A DNA stretch of 64,000 nucleotides, taken from the NCBI GenBank assembly GCA_910578085.1, contig CAJTPM010000018.1:1-64000 (forward strand), given 5' to 3'. This document shows, piece after piece, positions 1-9,480 of this stretch. This DNA comes from an uncultured Lachnospiraceae bacterium. GTDB lineage: Bacteria > Bacillota > Clostridia > Lachnospirales > Lachnospiraceae. The notes under the pieces are model-generated. The model had not been told where the DNA came from, made no database searches, and was given only the letters and a program-made list of their open reading frames with translations. Made by a program: the position numbers and the translations under genes. Positions within the stretch are counted from its first letter, which is position 1; the number at the start of each line of letters is the position of its first letter.

Positions 1-70
1 TTTGTCAAGTGCTTTTGGCAAAAAAAGTGGGGGATTTTAATAAAAAAGGCATCTGAAAGCCTTGTGTTTA

Positions 71-99
71 TTGGCTTAAAGATTCCGAGAGATTATATA
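71..99 (+). promoter_or_regulatory. probable sigma-A promoter of metK
   Basis: TTGGCT (71-76), a 17-nt spacer and TATATA (94-99) lie just before the metK ribosome binding site. A small hairpin at 46-63 (AAGGC/GCCTT) with T-rich sequence after it may end an upstream gene. The first 121 bases show no SAM-I riboswitch core. The -35 match is poor, so this is tentative. Confidence 0.35.
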
Positions 100-121
100 T
101 TTCAACAGGAGGAAAAAGAAA

Positions 122-1321
122 ATGGAAAAAAGATTATTTACATCGGAATCTGTAACGGAAGGGCATCCCGACAAAGTATGCGACGCGATCTCCGATGCGA
201 TTCTGGACGCCTGCATGGAGCAGGATCCGATGAGCCGTGTGGCCTGCGAGACGGCGGCCTGCACCGGCTTTGTGCTGGTGACCGGTGAAATCACCACAAA
301 AGCTTACGTGGATATGCAGAAAGTAGTCCGCGATACGGTAAAGGAGATCGGTTACGACAAGTCTGACTATGGTTTCGATGCCAACACCTGTGCGGTTTTG
401 GTCGCTATCGACGAGCAGTCTTCCGATATCGCCATGGGTGTGGATAAGGCTTTTGAAGCAAAGAAGGCGGAAGCGGAGAACAGGATGAGCGACGAGGAGT
501 TGGAAGCTATCGGCGCAGGCGATCAGGGTATGATGTTTGGCTATGCTACCAACGAGACGGAAGACTATATGCCCTACCCTGTCGATCTTGCCCATAAACT
601 GGTAAAACAGTTGACAAAGGTCCGCAAGGACGGTACGTTAAAGTATCTGCGGCCGGACGGCAAGAGCCAGGTTTCGGTGGAGTACGACGAGGCCGGGAAA
701 CCAGTGAGGTTGGAAGCGGTGGTGCTCTCTACCCAGCATGATGAGGATGTGACACAGGAACAGATTCACGAGGATATTAAAAAATATGTATTTGATCCGG
801 TGCTGCCTGAAGAGATGATCGATGGGGAGACAAAGTTCTTTATCAATCCCACAGGTCGTTTCGTAATCGGCGGACCGCACGGGGACGCAGGACTGACAGG
901 CCGCAAGATTATTGTGGATACTTACGGCGGCTATGCCCGTCATGGCGGCGGCGCGTTCTCCGGCAAGGACTGCACGAAGGTGGACCGCAGCGCGGCTTAC
1001 GCGGCAAGATATGTGGCAAAGAATATTGTGGCGGCAGGCCTGGCCGACAGGTGTGAGATCCAGCTCTCCTATGCCATCGGCGTGGCACAGCCCACATCGG
1101 TCATGGTGGATACGGACGGGACCGGAAAAGTTTCCGATGAGAAGTTAGTGAGTATCATCAGAGAAAACTTTGACCTGCGTCCGGCGGGCATTATCAGGAT
1201 GTTGGACCTGCGGCGTCCGATCTACAAACAGACGGCGGCTTACGGACATTTCGGCAGAAATGATCTGGATCTGCCCTGGGAGAAACTGGATAAGGTGGAT
1301 GCGCTGAAGAAGTATCTGTAA
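122..1321 (+). CDS. metK: S-adenosylmethionine synthase
   Basis: Makes S-adenosylmethionine from methionine and ATP in the cytoplasm, supplying methyl groups to reactions such as the rRNA methylation expected from the SPOUT enzyme at 6.1 kb. The 399-residue length is normal for the family. Visible signatures are GHPDK at residues 14-18 (ATP binding), the GAGDQG loop in the middle, and GGGAFSGKD followed by KVDRSAAYAARY in the C-terminal part. The residue after GGGAFSGKD is Cys where many family members have Pro; I believe this variant occurs in related Firmicutes. The ATG follows an AGGAGGAAAAAG ribosome binding site. It appears monocistronic: dnaE has its own promoter-like region 190 bp downstream. 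Confidence 0.97.
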   Translation: MEKRLFTSESVTEGHPDKVCDAISDAILDACMEQDPMSRVACETAACTGFVLVTGEITTKAYVDMQKVVRDTVKEIGYDKSDYGFDANTCAVLVAIDEQSSDIAMGVDKAFEAKKAEAENRMSDEELEAIGAGDQGMMFGYATNETEDYMPYPVDLAHKLVKQLTKVRKDGTLKYLRPDGKSQVSVEYDEAGKPVRLEAVVLSTQHDEDVTQEQIHEDIKKYVFDPVLPEEMIDGETKFFINPTGRFVIGGPHGDAGLTGRKIIVDTYGGYARHGGGAFSGKDCTKVDRSAAYAARYVAKNIVAAGLADRCEIQLSYAIGVAQPTSVMVDTDGTGKVSDEKLVSIIRENFDLRPAGIIRMLDLRRPIYKQTAAYGHFGRNDLDLPWEKLDKVDALKKYL

Positions 1322-1389
1322 GGGGACGCCCGGTGAACTGACGCAGGGCTGATTTGACGCAGAGATTGTTCAGCGTGGGGTGAAATAAA

Positions 1390-1448
1390 TTTACATTGAA
1401 ATAATTTCTGGTATAATATAAGGGAGCGGAAACGCTCTCTTATATTAT
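1390..1448 (+). promoter_or_regulatory. dnaE promoter overlapped by a 15-bp inverted repeat
   Basis: TTTACA (1390-1395), 16 nt, TATAAT (1412-1417) form a likely promoter. The arms 1413-1427 and 1434-1448 are inverted repeats with one mismatch around a GGAAAC loop, so the -10 box lies inside the left arm. This could be an operator or the first hairpin of the dnaE leader. It is followed at 1456-1470 by the palindrome GGAAGAAAATCTTCC. Confidence 0.4.
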
Positions 1449-1510
1449 GCGCCGGGGAAGAAAATCTTCCTTGCCTGACTGCACACATTTCATATACGGA
1501 GGAAAAAATC

Positions 1511-4500
1511 ATGGCATTTACCCATCTGCATGTCCACACGGAGTACAGCCTGCTGGACGGTTCCAATAAGATAAAAGAATATGTAAAACGGGTGAAAGAG
1601 CTGGGGATGGATTCTGCGGCTATCACGGACCACGGCGTGATGTACGGTGTCATTGATTTTTACCGCGCCTGCAGGGAGGAGGGGATCAATCCGATCCTGG
1701 GCTGCGAGGTTTATGTGGCGCCGAATTCCCGGTTTGACAGGGAAATAACCGGTGGCGAGGACAGATATTATCACCTGGTGCTGCTGGCGGAAAATAATAA
1801 AGGCTATGAGAACCTGATGAAGATCGTGAGCAGGGGACATACGGAGGGGTATTATTACAGGCCCCGTGTGGATATGGAAGTGCTGCGGGAATTCCATGAG
1901 GGGATCATTGCGCTCTCAGCCTGCCTGGCCGGGGAGGTGCCCCGCAATATTATAAAGGGCCTGACAGAGGAAGCGGAGAAGGCGGCGTTAAAATACGAGG
2001 AATGTTTCGGGAAGGGCAACTATTTTTTGGAACTGCAGGACCACGGTATTCCGGCCCAGTCCACGGTCAACGCGGCGCTTATTAACATGTCCAGAAAGCT
2101 TAATATTCCGCTTGTCTGTACCAACGACGTGCATTACACCTATGCGGATGATGTGGAGCCCCATGATATCCTGCTGTGTATTCAGACCGGCAAGAAGCTG
2201 TCCGATGAAAACAGGATGCGCTACGAGGGCGGACAGTATTACGTGAAGAGCGAGGAGGAGATGAAGGGGCTGTTCCCCTACGCCTGGGAGGCGGTGGAGA
2301 ACACGCAGCGGATCGCGGACAGATGTCATGTGGAGATCGAGTTCGGCGTGACGAAACTGCCGAAATACGAGGTGCCGGAGGGATTTGACTCCTGGACTTA
2401 TTTACAGTATCTGTGCGAGGAAGGGAAAAAGAAACGGTATCCGGAGGGCGGGAAGGAAGTGAAGGAGCGGCTTTCCTATGAGCTGGGTGTGATCCGGGAA
2501 ATGGGGTATGTGGACTATTTCCTGATCGTGTGGGACTATATCAACTACGCCAGAGAGCATGGTATCGCGGTGGGGCCGGGAAGAGGTTCCGCGGCGGGCA
2601 GTATTGTTTCCTATTGTCTGAGGATTACGGATATTGATCCGCTCAAATATAATCTGCTGTTTGAGCGTTTTTTAAATCCGGAGCGCGTCTCCATGCCGGA
2701 TATCGACGTGGACTTTGAGGATGAGGGAAGACAGGAAGTCATCGACTATGTGCGGGAAAAGTACGGGGAAGACAGGGTGGTTCAGATCGTGACCTTCGGT
2801 ACCATGGCGGCCAGAGGCGTGATCCGGGATGTGGGCAGGGTGACGGAACTGCCTTACGCCTTTGTGGATTCCATCGCCAAGATGATACCCAGGGGACAGA
2901 ACGGAAAGAATATCACCATAGACGAGGCGCTAAAAATCAACAGCGAACTGCGGCAGCTGTACGAGAATGACGAACAGGTGAAGATTCTGATCGAGATGTG
3001 CAAGAGATTGGAAGGACTGCCCAGAAATACATCCATGCACGCGGCCGGGGTGGTAATCTGCAGGGAACCGGCGGAGGATTTTATCCCTCTGGCGAGGGCC
3101 CAAGACGGTTCTATTGTCACCGAGTTCACGATGACCACCATCGAGGAACTGGGACTGCTCAAGATGGACTTTCTGGGGCTCAGGAACCTGGGCGTGATCC
3201 AGAACGCCTGCCGGATGATTGCTAAAAAGACGGGCAGTGAGCCGGATATGGATCATATGACCTATGATGACGAAAAGGTATTTAACGCTATCGGAACAGG
3301 AAAGACGGAAGGTGTATTCCAGTTGGAGAGCGGCGGCATGAAAAACTTCATGAAGGAGTTGAAGCCCCAGAGTTTTGAGGATATCATAGCGGGTATCTCC
3401 CTGTACCGTCCGGGGCCTATGGACTTTATTCCCAAATATGTGCGCGGGAAAAACAGCGGGGCGGCAGTCACCTACGCCTGCCCGGAACTGGAGCCGATTT
3501 TAGCTCCCACCTACGGCTGTATCGTCTATCAGGAGCAGGTCATGCAGATCGTGCGGGATCTGGGCGGCTATACCCTTGGCAGGAGCGATCTGGTGCGCCG
3601 TGCCATGAGCAAGAAAAAGCAGTATGTGATGGAGCAGGAGCGGAAGAATTTTATCTACGGCAACGAGGAGGAACATGTGCCGGGCTGCGTGTCCAGAGGA
3701 ATTTCCGAGCAGGTGGCAAAGCAGATCTATGAGGATATGACGGATTTCGCCAAATATGCTTTCAATAAATCTCATGCGGCCTGCTATGCGGTGGTGGCCT
3801 ATCAGACGGCGTGGTTAAAATATTATTATCCGGTGGAGTTTATGGCAGCACTTCTCACTTCGGTGATCAACAACGCGGGGAAGGTGGCGGAGTATATTCT
3901 GGTGTGCAGAAATATGGGGATAAAGATCCTGTCTCCGGATATCAATGAGGGGGAGGCCGGGTTTTCCGTGTCGGAGGGCGGTATCCGCTATGCTCTGACG
4001 GCGATCCGTGCGGTTGGCAGGCCGGTGATCGACGCCATCGTGTCGGAGCGGGAGGCAAGAGGTCCCTTTACGAACATCAAGGATTTTGTTACAAGAATGG
4101 CTGGGGAGGTCAATAAAAAAGCCATGGAAAACTTTATCAAGGCCGGCGCCTTTGACTCCCTAGGCGGAACAAGAAAGCAGTTTATGTGCGTCTATGTGCA
4201 GATCATGGACCATATCCAGCAGGATAAAAAGAACAATATGGCGGGGCAGATGTCCCTGTTCGATCTGCTGGAAGGGGTCCAGAAGGAGGCCTTTGATGTG
4301 AAGCTGCCGGATGTGGGAGAGTATCCGAAGGAGTTGTTTTTATCTTTTGAGAAGGAAGTGCTGGGCGTCTATATCAGCGGTCATCCGTTGGAGGAATACC
4401 AGGAGATCTGGGAGAAACATATCACGGCAAAAACCGCGGAATTTATGCTCCAGGACGAGGGTGAGGAAGCAGCCGTGGAGGATAACAGCAGAGCCACCAT

Positions 4501-4966
4501 CGGCGGCATGATTGCCGATAAAACGATCAAGTACACGAAGGATAACAAGGTGATGGCTTTTCTGCGCCTGGAGGATCTGGTGGGTTCTGTGGAAGTTATT
4601 GTCTTTCCGAAGAGTTACGAAAAGTATTCCTCGCTCCTCACAGAGGACAACAGGATCTTCGTCCAGGGCAGGGTTTCCGTGGAGGAGGATAAGGACGCCA
4701 AGCTGATCTGCGAGAAGATAGAAGCCTTTGACGCGATACCGAAAAAGCTGTGGTTAAAGTTTGCGGATATGGAGGCCTACCGGAAGTTTGCACCTCAGGT
4801 GGAGGAGATTTTAAATGCTTCGGAAGGGGCGGATCAGGTCATCTATTATATAGAAGAAACAAAGCAGATAAAGAAGCTTCCGCCGAATAGAAATGTGCGG
4901 GCGAACGCGGAACTGCTGGCGGCGCTTGAAGGGCTGCTCTCGAAGGAGGCGGTGAAGGTGCGGTAG
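1511..4966 (+). CDS. dnaE: DNA polymerase III subunit alpha (DnaE type)
   Basis: Replicative C-family DNA polymerase subunit. The N-terminal PHP domain opens with the HLHVHTEYSLLDG motif near residues 5-18. The palm holds the catalytic pair in PDIDVDFEDEGR near residue 396, with the usual GPGRGSAAGS stretch shortly before. Helix-hairpin-helix sequence follows, and an OB-fold (tRNA_anti type) lies near residues 995-1045 (IGGMIADKTIKYTKDNK). At 1151 residues it fits the DnaE1/DnaE3 size range. Firmicutes normally also carry PolC, so this may be the second polymerase; that is inference. The start has an ACGGAGGAAAAAATC ribosome binding site. pfkA follows after a 183-bp gap with its own promoter. 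Confidence 0.96.
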   Translation: MAFTHLHVHTEYSLLDGSNKIKEYVKRVKELGMDSAAITDHGVMYGVIDFYRACREEGINPILGCEVYVAPNSRFDREITGGEDRYYHLVLLAENNKGYENLMKIVSRGHTEGYYYRPRVDMEVLREFHEGIIALSACLAGEVPRNIIKGLTEEAEKAALKYEECFGKGNYFLELQDHGIPAQSTVNAALINMSRKLNIPLVCTNDVHYTYADDVEPHDILLCIQTGKKLSDENRMRYEGGQYYVKSEEEMKGLFPYAWEAVENTQRIADRCHVEIEFGVTKLPKYEVPEGFDSWTYLQYLCEEGKKKRYPEGGKEVKERLSYELGVIREMGYVDYFLIVWDYINYAREHGIAVGPGRGSAAGSIVSYCLRITDIDPLKYNLLFERFLNPERVSMPDIDVDFEDEGRQEVIDYVREKYGEDRVVQIVTFGTMAARGVIRDVGRVTELPYAFVDSIAKMIPRGQNGKNITIDEALKINSELRQLYENDEQVKILIEMCKRLEGLPRNTSMHAAGVVICREPAEDFIPLARAQDGSIVTEFTMTTIEELGLLKMDFLGLRNLGVIQNACRMIAKKTGSEPDMDHMTYDDEKVFNAIGTGKTEGVFQLESGGMKNFMKELKPQSFEDIIAGISLYRPGPMDFIPKYVRGKNSGAAVTYACPELEPILAPTYGCIVYQEQVMQIVRDLGGYTLGRSDLVRRAMSKKKQYVMEQERKNFIYGNEEEHVPGCVSRGISEQVAKQIYEDMTDFAKYAFNKSHAACYAVVAYQTAWLKYYYPVEFMAALLTSVINNAGKVAEYILVCRNMGIKILSPDINEGEAGFSVSEGGIRYALTAIRAVGRPVIDAIVSEREARGPFTNIKDFVTRMAGEVNKKAMENFIKAGAFDSLGGTRKQFMCVYVQIMDHIQQDKKNNMAGQMSLFDLLEGVQKEAFDVKLPDVGEYPKELFLSFEKEVLGVYISGHPLEEYQEIWEKHITAKTAEFMLQDEGEEAAVEDNSRATIGGMIADKTIKYTKDNKVMAFLRLEDLVGSVEVIVFPKSYEKYSSLLTEDNRIFVQGRVSVEEDKDAKLICEKIEAFDAIPKKLWLKFADMEAYRKFAPQVEEILNASEGADQVIYYIEETKQIKKLPPNRNVRANAELLAALEGLLSKEAVKVR

Positions 4967-5056
4967 CTTTTACAGCAGGTTATTTGAAAAGGAGTTTACT
5001 TTTTATAAGAAGTCATGACATAAAGGTAAAATCCTGTCTGGGACAGCGCTTTATAC

Positions 5057-5085
5057 TTGAAAAATCCGCCAAAATGGATTATCAT
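5057..5085 (+). promoter_or_regulatory. sigma-A promoter of pfkA
   Basis: TTGAAA (5057-5062), a 17-nt spacer and TATCAT (5080-5085). The TTG of this -35 box begins a long open frame that runs into pfkA, but it is a promoter element rather than a start codon. Confidence 0.55.
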
Positions 5086-5149
5086 AAAAATGCGTCAGCA
5101 AGGCGGGCTGATGGATGAAAGGACGCTTAAAAGACAGGAGGATACCCGT

Positions 5150-6118
5150 ATGTCAAAGGAAATAAAAACAATAGGTGTGCTCACAAGCGGTGGGGATGCG
5201 CCGGGGATGAACGCGGCGATCCGGGCGGTTGTGAGAAAAGCGATCAGTAACGGTGTCAAAGTAAAGGGAATCAAGAAAGGATATCAGGGACTTTTAAACG
5301 AGGAGATCATAGATCTGGACAGGACCAGCGTATCGGATACGATCCAGCGCGGCGGTACGATCCTGGGAACGGCCCGCTGCTCGGAATTCAAGTATGAGGA
5401 AGGGCAGGCACAGGGGGCGGAGATGTGCAAAAAGCACGGGATCGACGGCGTGGTGGTGATCGGCGGTGACGGTTCCTACCGCGGGGCGCAGGCACTGGCG
5501 CGCCATGGAATCAATACAATCGGAGTTCCGGGAACGATCGATCTGGATATCGCCTGCACAGATTATACGATCGGTTTTGATACGGCTATCAATACGGCGA
5601 TGCAGGCCATTGATAAGGTGAGAGATACCTCTTCCTCCCATGAACGCTGCAGCATCATCGAAGTAATGGGCAGAAATGCCGGTTATATCGCGCTCTGGTG
5701 CGGTATCGCCAACGGCGCCGAGGATATCCTGATCCCTGAGAAATACGATTATAACGAGCAGCGCATTATCAACAATATTATCAACAACAGGAAGCACGGC
5801 AAGAGGCATCATATCATTATCAACGCGGAAGGTATCGGTCATTCCACATCTATGGCAAGGCGTATCGAGGCCGCCACAGGGATGGAGACGAGGGCTACGA
5901 TCTTAGGCTACATGCAAAGAGGCGGTTCTCCCACCTGTAAAGACAGAGTGTACGCTTCCGTGATGGGCGCTTATGCGGCGGACCTTCTCTGTACCGGGAA
6001 GTCCAACAGGGTAGTGGCTTACCGGAACGGAGAGTATGTGGATTTCGATATCGAGGAAGCATTGCAGATGCAAAAGGAAATACCGCAGTATATATATGAC
6101 ATAAGTGGCAGATTATGA
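5150..6118 (+). CDS. pfkA: ATP-dependent 6-phosphofructokinase
   Basis: Phosphorylates fructose 6-phosphate to fructose 1,6-bisphosphate in glycolysis. From the ATG at 5150 (AGGAGG at 5135-5140) it is 322 residues, the standard bacterial PfkA length. The N-terminal TSGGDAPGMNAAIRA motif and the GGDGSYRGA motif are present; the Gly in GGDGS, rather than Asp, points to ATP and not pyrophosphate as donor. The catalytic loop reads GTIDLD where E. coli has GTIDND, so the base Asp is kept but the next residue is Leu. The stop overlaps the start of the downstream methyltransferase by 4 bp (ATGA), so the two are probably translationally coupled. Confidence 0.95.
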   Translation: MSKEIKTIGVLTSGGDAPGMNAAIRAVVRKAISNGVKVKGIKKGYQGLLNEEIIDLDRTSVSDTIQRGGTILGTARCSEFKYEEGQAQGAEMCKKHGIDGVVVIGGDGSYRGAQALARHGINTIGVPGTIDLDIACTDYTIGFDTAINTAMQAIDKVRDTSSSHERCSIIEVMGRNAGYIALWCGIANGAEDILIPEKYDYNEQRIINNIINNRKHGKRHHIIINAEGIGHSTSMARRIEAATGMETRATILGYMQRGGSPTCKDRVYASVMGAYAADLLCTGKSNRVVAYRNGEYVDFDIEEALQMQKEIPQYIYDISGRL

Positions 6119-6915
6119 TTACAAGCAATTCAAACGAAAAAATCAAACATGTGGCAGCCCTGCAGCAGAAGGCGGGACTGCGCAGGGAAGAGAGCCTGTT
6201 CGTCGCAGAGGGGAGCAGGCTCTTTCTGGAAGCACCGGTTTCCCTGGTCAGAGAAGTTTATGTGACGGAACGTTTCCTGAAGAACGCAGATACTTTGCTG
6301 AAACAGCGCTTATCCGAGACCGGATACGAGGAAGTATCAGAACCGGTCTTTGCAAAGATGTCAGATACGAAATCGCCCCAGGGAATCCTGGCGGTAGCCT
6401 CACAGCAAAGCTACAGCCGGGAAGAACTGTTAGCTGGTATTCCTCTGCTGTTGCTTTTAGAAAACATTCAGGATCCCGGCAATCTCGGAACGATCTTTCG
6501 CACGGCGGAGGGGGCGGGTGTAACCGGCGTCATCCTAAGCCCGGGCTGTGCCGATATCTGGCAGCCCAAAGTGGTGCGCTCCACTATGGGAAGTCTTTTC
6601 CGCGTGCCTTTTTACCGGAGTGAGGATCTGCAGCGGGAGATTGCGTTTTTACAGAATAGAGGGGTAAAGGTCTGTGCAGCCTGGCTGGAAGGATCGGAGT
6701 GTTACGATGCGGTATCCTACCTGGGCGGCAGCGCCTTTCTGATCGGAAACGAGGGGAATGGCCTGACGAAGGAGACAGCGATGGCAGCAGACACCCGCGT
6801 TCGCATTCCGATGGCAGGGAAACTGGAAAGCCTGAATGCAGGGGTATCGGCGGCGCTTCTCGTGTATGAGGCGGCGAGACAGAGAAGAGGAGAGCGGAGG
6901 TGTCCGGTATCATGA
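6115..6915 (+). CDS. TrmH/SpoU-family RNA 2'-O-methyltransferase
   Basis: SPOUT-class methyltransferase predicted to move a methyl group from S-adenosylmethionine to a ribose 2'-OH of rRNA or tRNA. All three SpoU motifs are visible: NIQDPGNLGTIFRTAEGAG in the middle, IGNEGNGL, and IPMAGKLESLNAGVSAA near the C-terminus. The N-terminal third looks like the SpoU substrate-binding domain (TSNSNEKIKHVAALQQKAG). It has 266 residues, normal for the family. It overlaps pfkA by 4 bp and the next gene by a few bases, so pfkA, this gene and the GH3 gene probably share a transcript. The exact RNA target cannot be read from sequence. Confidence 0.93.
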   Translation: MITSNSNEKIKHVAALQQKAGLRREESLFVAEGSRLFLEAPVSLVREVYVTERFLKNADTLLKQRLSETGYEEVSEPVFAKMSDTKSPQGILAVASQQSYSREELLAGIPLLLLLENIQDPGNLGTIFRTAEGAGVTGVILSPGCADIWQPKVVRSTMGSLFRVPFYRSEDLQREIAFLQNRGVKVCAAWLEGSECYDAVSYLGGSAFLIGNEGNGLTKETAMAADTRVRIPMAGKLESLNAGVSAALLVYEAARQRRGERRCPVS

Positions 6916-8168
6916 GGAAACGGAAGTTGAAAAGAAGTATGCTTATAAAAGCGTGTCTGATCCTTTTGGCAGGTTTTCTGGCGGGAAGTTTTTTGAGTCA
7001 GGGGAGTCTGTTCAGAGAGAGTCAGGATGGGCTGATGTCGGGGATGGTGAGGGCACAGGAAAGGTCCGGCTGTCTGACGACGAATGTGGTAAAAGCTCAG
7101 GAAAATGTGGAAAATCCGGGAAATGCAGAAAATCTCGATGCGGCGGCCGAAAATGACACTGCTGTCAGGCTGGCGCAGGAGATCCTGGACGGCATGACGT
7201 TAGAGGAAAAGGTGGGACAGATGTTTGTGGCCCGTTGCCCGGAGGAAAACGCGGCAGAGAAAGCGGCGGCCTATCATCTGGGCGGTTACATCCTGTTTGG
7301 ACGGGATCTCTCAGGCAAAACACAGGAGGAAGTGGTTCAGAATATCAGAAGTTATCAGGAGGCGGCGAAGATCCCGCTGTTTATCGGCGTGGATGAGGAG
7401 GGCGGCACGGTAAACCGCGTCAGCACAAACCCCAATCTTCGGGCGGCGCCTTTCTGGTCTCCGCAGAAGCTTTACAAAAAGGGCGGTTTTGAGCTTGTAC
7501 GAAGCGATACCAAAGAAAAGTGCGATCTGCTGCGCAGTCTGGGGATCAATCTCAATATGGCGCCGGTTTGCGACGTCTCTCAGAATCCGAAGGATTTTAT
7601 TTATAAAAGGAGTTTTGGTCAGGACGCCGAACAGACGGCCCGCTATGTGCAGACTGTGGTGGAGGTCATGGATCAGGAAAATATGGGGAGCGTTCTCAAA
7701 CATTTTCCGGGGTATGGAAACAATGCGGATACTCACACCGGCATGGCTTATGACGGGCGCTCTTACGAGACTTTTCAGACCGCCGACTTTCTTCCTTTTC
7801 AGAGTGGGATCGACAGCGGCGCGGACATGGTGCTTGTCTCCCACAATATTGTGAAATGTATGGATGAGCAGTACCCGGCGTCATTGTCACCGAAAGTCCA
7901 TGAAATTCTGCGCACGGAACTTGGTTTTTCTGACGTCATCATGACCGATGATCTGGCTATGGGAGCCGTGGGAGATTTTGTCCCCGCCGGACAGGCGGCT
8001 GTGTTTGCGGTGCAGGCGGGAAACGATATTCTGTGCTGTACGGATTTTGAGGTACAGATGCAGGCGGTACTGGAGGCGGTGCAAAGCGGTGAGATCTCCG
8101 AGGAGAGGATCGACGAGTCGGTTTTGCGTATTTTAAGGTGTAAGATTTCGCGGGGAATTGTACAGTAA
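6912..8168 (+). CDS. secreted glycoside hydrolase family 3 (NagZ-like)
   Basis: Predicted beta-N-acetylhexosaminidase-type GH3 enzyme acting on cell-wall fragments outside the membrane. A basic N-terminus (MRKRKLKRS) and a hydrophobic stretch at residues 10-25 form a signal peptide or anchor without a lipobox. A low-complexity linker rich in EN repeats follows, then the TIM barrel. The NagZ-type loop is KHFPGYGNNADTHTG (His general acid/base) and the nucleophile Asp is in VIMTDDLAMGA. A GTG at 6900 could add four residues; the ATG at 6912 gives a cleaner signal peptide with GGAGG 11 nt upstream. GH3 members of this type remove GlcNAc from peptidoglycan; the true substrate is inferred. Confidence 0.88.
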   Translation: MRKRKLKRSMLIKACLILLAGFLAGSFLSQGSLFRESQDGLMSGMVRAQERSGCLTTNVVKAQENVENPGNAENLDAAAENDTAVRLAQEILDGMTLEEKVGQMFVARCPEENAAEKAAAYHLGGYILFGRDLSGKTQEEVVQNIRSYQEAAKIPLFIGVDEEGGTVNRVSTNPNLRAAPFWSPQKLYKKGGFELVRSDTKEKCDLLRSLGINLNMAPVCDVSQNPKDFIYKRSFGQDAEQTARYVQTVVEVMDQENMGSVLKHFPGYGNNADTHTGMAYDGRSYETFQTADFLPFQSGIDSGADMVLVSHNIVKCMDEQYPASLSPKVHEILRTELGFSDVIMTDDLAMGAVGDFVPAGQAAVFAVQAGNDILCCTDFEVQMQAVLEAVQSGEISEERIDESVLRILRCKISRGIVQ

Positions 8169-8170
8169 AG

Positions 8171-8207
8171 AACTGTGCGGAAATTTTTTCTGTAAAACCG
8201 CACAGTT
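8171..8207. terminator. inverted repeat between convergent genes
   Basis: AACTGTGCGG (8171-8180) and CCGCACAGTT (8198-8207) form a perfect 10-bp stem with a 17-nt loop. It lies between the stop codons of the GH3 gene and the minus-strand anti-sigma-like gene. There is no U-tract directly after the stem, so its strength as a terminator is uncertain. Confidence 0.5.
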
Positions 8208-8321
8208 CCTGCTATACTATTTTTAAAAGCATATATTCTATTGGAATTTCTGCGGCAGATGCTGTATTCTTTGGGAACTTTCCCAATGAAAAGGCCAGAA
8301 AATCTGTCTTGCGTAGCAAAT

Positions 8322-9329
8322 TTAAGGTGCTATCGCATCCAGTACCTCTTGGATCTCCTCTTCCGCCATCCCCGTAAACTGCAGGACCACATCATAACTG
8401 TCTGCCGTGAACATCGTAGTAGTCCGCATTCTCCCGGTTTCCGTGTCATCGCTCAGTTTAAAGGAAATACCCGCAGCATTCAGATATTCGCGCTCATTGC
8501 CTGCCTCACCGGTAGTGGTGATGACCATGGAAGCGGTCTCGGCGCTCTCTCCGGTTTCGGTCTTCCGGTATTTCTGCTGGTCTATCGTAAAGCTTCCGCT
8601 GCCGCAGAGAAATTCACCTGTGATGCTGTAATCTGTCTCAGAACCGATGCCGGCTGCTTTGTCGGTCTCATCGGGGAGATGCTCATTTTCATAATAGAAA
8701 ACATCTCCGGTATAATTTTTCTGGAACAATTTTTCAAAGCCGGCCTGTTCGGCTGCAGTAAAATAATCTGCGTATTTGTATTCCGTCACTCGGGTGGTCT
8801 GATATCCCTTTGTCCAGCTTACGGCGTCATCGGAATCCCAGATTTCATCGGTCTCATCCCAGACTTTTCTGGAAATCCAGGGAGTGGCGGTGGAGCCTTC
8901 TTCCTCCGAGATGGGGGTGACGATATTTTCTCCTGTCATTTCCGGCAGACGGGCGTTGATGGCTTCTCCGTCTTCTGGAATGTAAGACATTTGGATATCT
9001 TCACCGGCCACAAAACCTTTGGTGGTAAAATGGATGCTGCCGTTATAGACCGCGGCGGCACTGACGGTTCCGCCGACCAGTAAAACTGCGGCTGCCGCAG
9101 CAGCGGCGATGCCGGAAAAACGTTTAGATGTTTTAGTGATATGCATAGTTTCATGCTCCTTTCGTCTCAACTTTTCGGGGAAATCTTCGGGCATATGGTC
9201 TGCGGGCATCAGCCCCTGCATACGGACAAGCTCTCTGCAGGCCTGATCTGCCCTGTTGTATTCCTCGCGTTCCAGATAGTACTCTATTTTTTGATTCAGT
9301 TTTTTGATCAATGCATTGTTGTTCTCCAT
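8322..9329 (-). CDS. membrane protein, probable anti-sigma factor of the adjacent ECF sigma
   Basis: Single-pass protein of 335 residues in the order cytoplasmic N-terminus (residues 1-70), one membrane helix (about 71-95, very Ala-rich), long extracytoplasmic domain. The cytoplasmic part has a charged helical segment resembling sigma-binding regions. The outer domain is acidic and unrecognised; its C-terminus (VVLQFTGMAEEEIQEVLDAI) is not a known motif to me. It lies about 150 bp downstream of a sigma-70-family gene on the same strand, the usual layout for an ECF sigma and its anti-sigma. The ATG at 9329 is preceded by AAAAGGAGACTCCT; an in-frame extension of 19 residues upstream lacks such a site. 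Function is inferred mainly from context. Confidence 0.6.
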   Translation of the reverse strand: MENNNALIKKLNQKIEYYLEREEYNRADQACRELVRMQGLMPADHMPEDFPEKLRRKEHETMHITKTSKRFSGIAAAAAAAVLLVGGTVSAAAVYNGSIHFTTKGFVAGEDIQMSYIPEDGEAINARLPEMTGENIVTPISEEEGSTATPWISRKVWDETDEIWDSDDAVSWTKGYQTTRVTEYKYADYFTAAEQAGFEKLFQKNYTGDVFYYENEHLPDETDKAAGIGSETDYSITGEFLCGSGSFTIDQQKYRKTETGESAETASMVITTTGEAGNEREYLNAAGISFKLSDDTETGRMRTTTMFTADSYDVVLQFTGMAEEEIQEVLDAIAP

Positions 9330-9480
9330 AGGAGTCTCCTTTTTATATGAGCGGGAGTTCAGCTCAATAGTCTGGCAGATCTGCATGCGCGTCTGAAGCT
9401 GCTGTTAAGAGGCTGCGCTTACCTCTTACTTATATATTGCTGCATTCGGCGTATGTAACAGTTTTTATTCGGTAGTGGGT

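Noticed and set aside
1..121. SAM riboswitch before metK
   Set aside because: No conserved SAM-I, SAM-II or SMK core is seen in the 121 bases available; the region further left is outside the window.
5057..5149. Upstream TTG extension of pfkA
   Set aside because: The TTG lies in a good -35 box (TTGAAA-N17-TATCAT) and the added 31 residues do not look like PfkA. AGGAGG at 5135-5140 supports the ATG at 5150.
5294..5842. Long antisense frame across pfkA
   Set aside because: Shadow of the strongly coding plus strand; composition and lack of a start site argue against a gene. The same holds for other long antisense frames, such as 8241-9083, 18879-19988 and 53839-54651.
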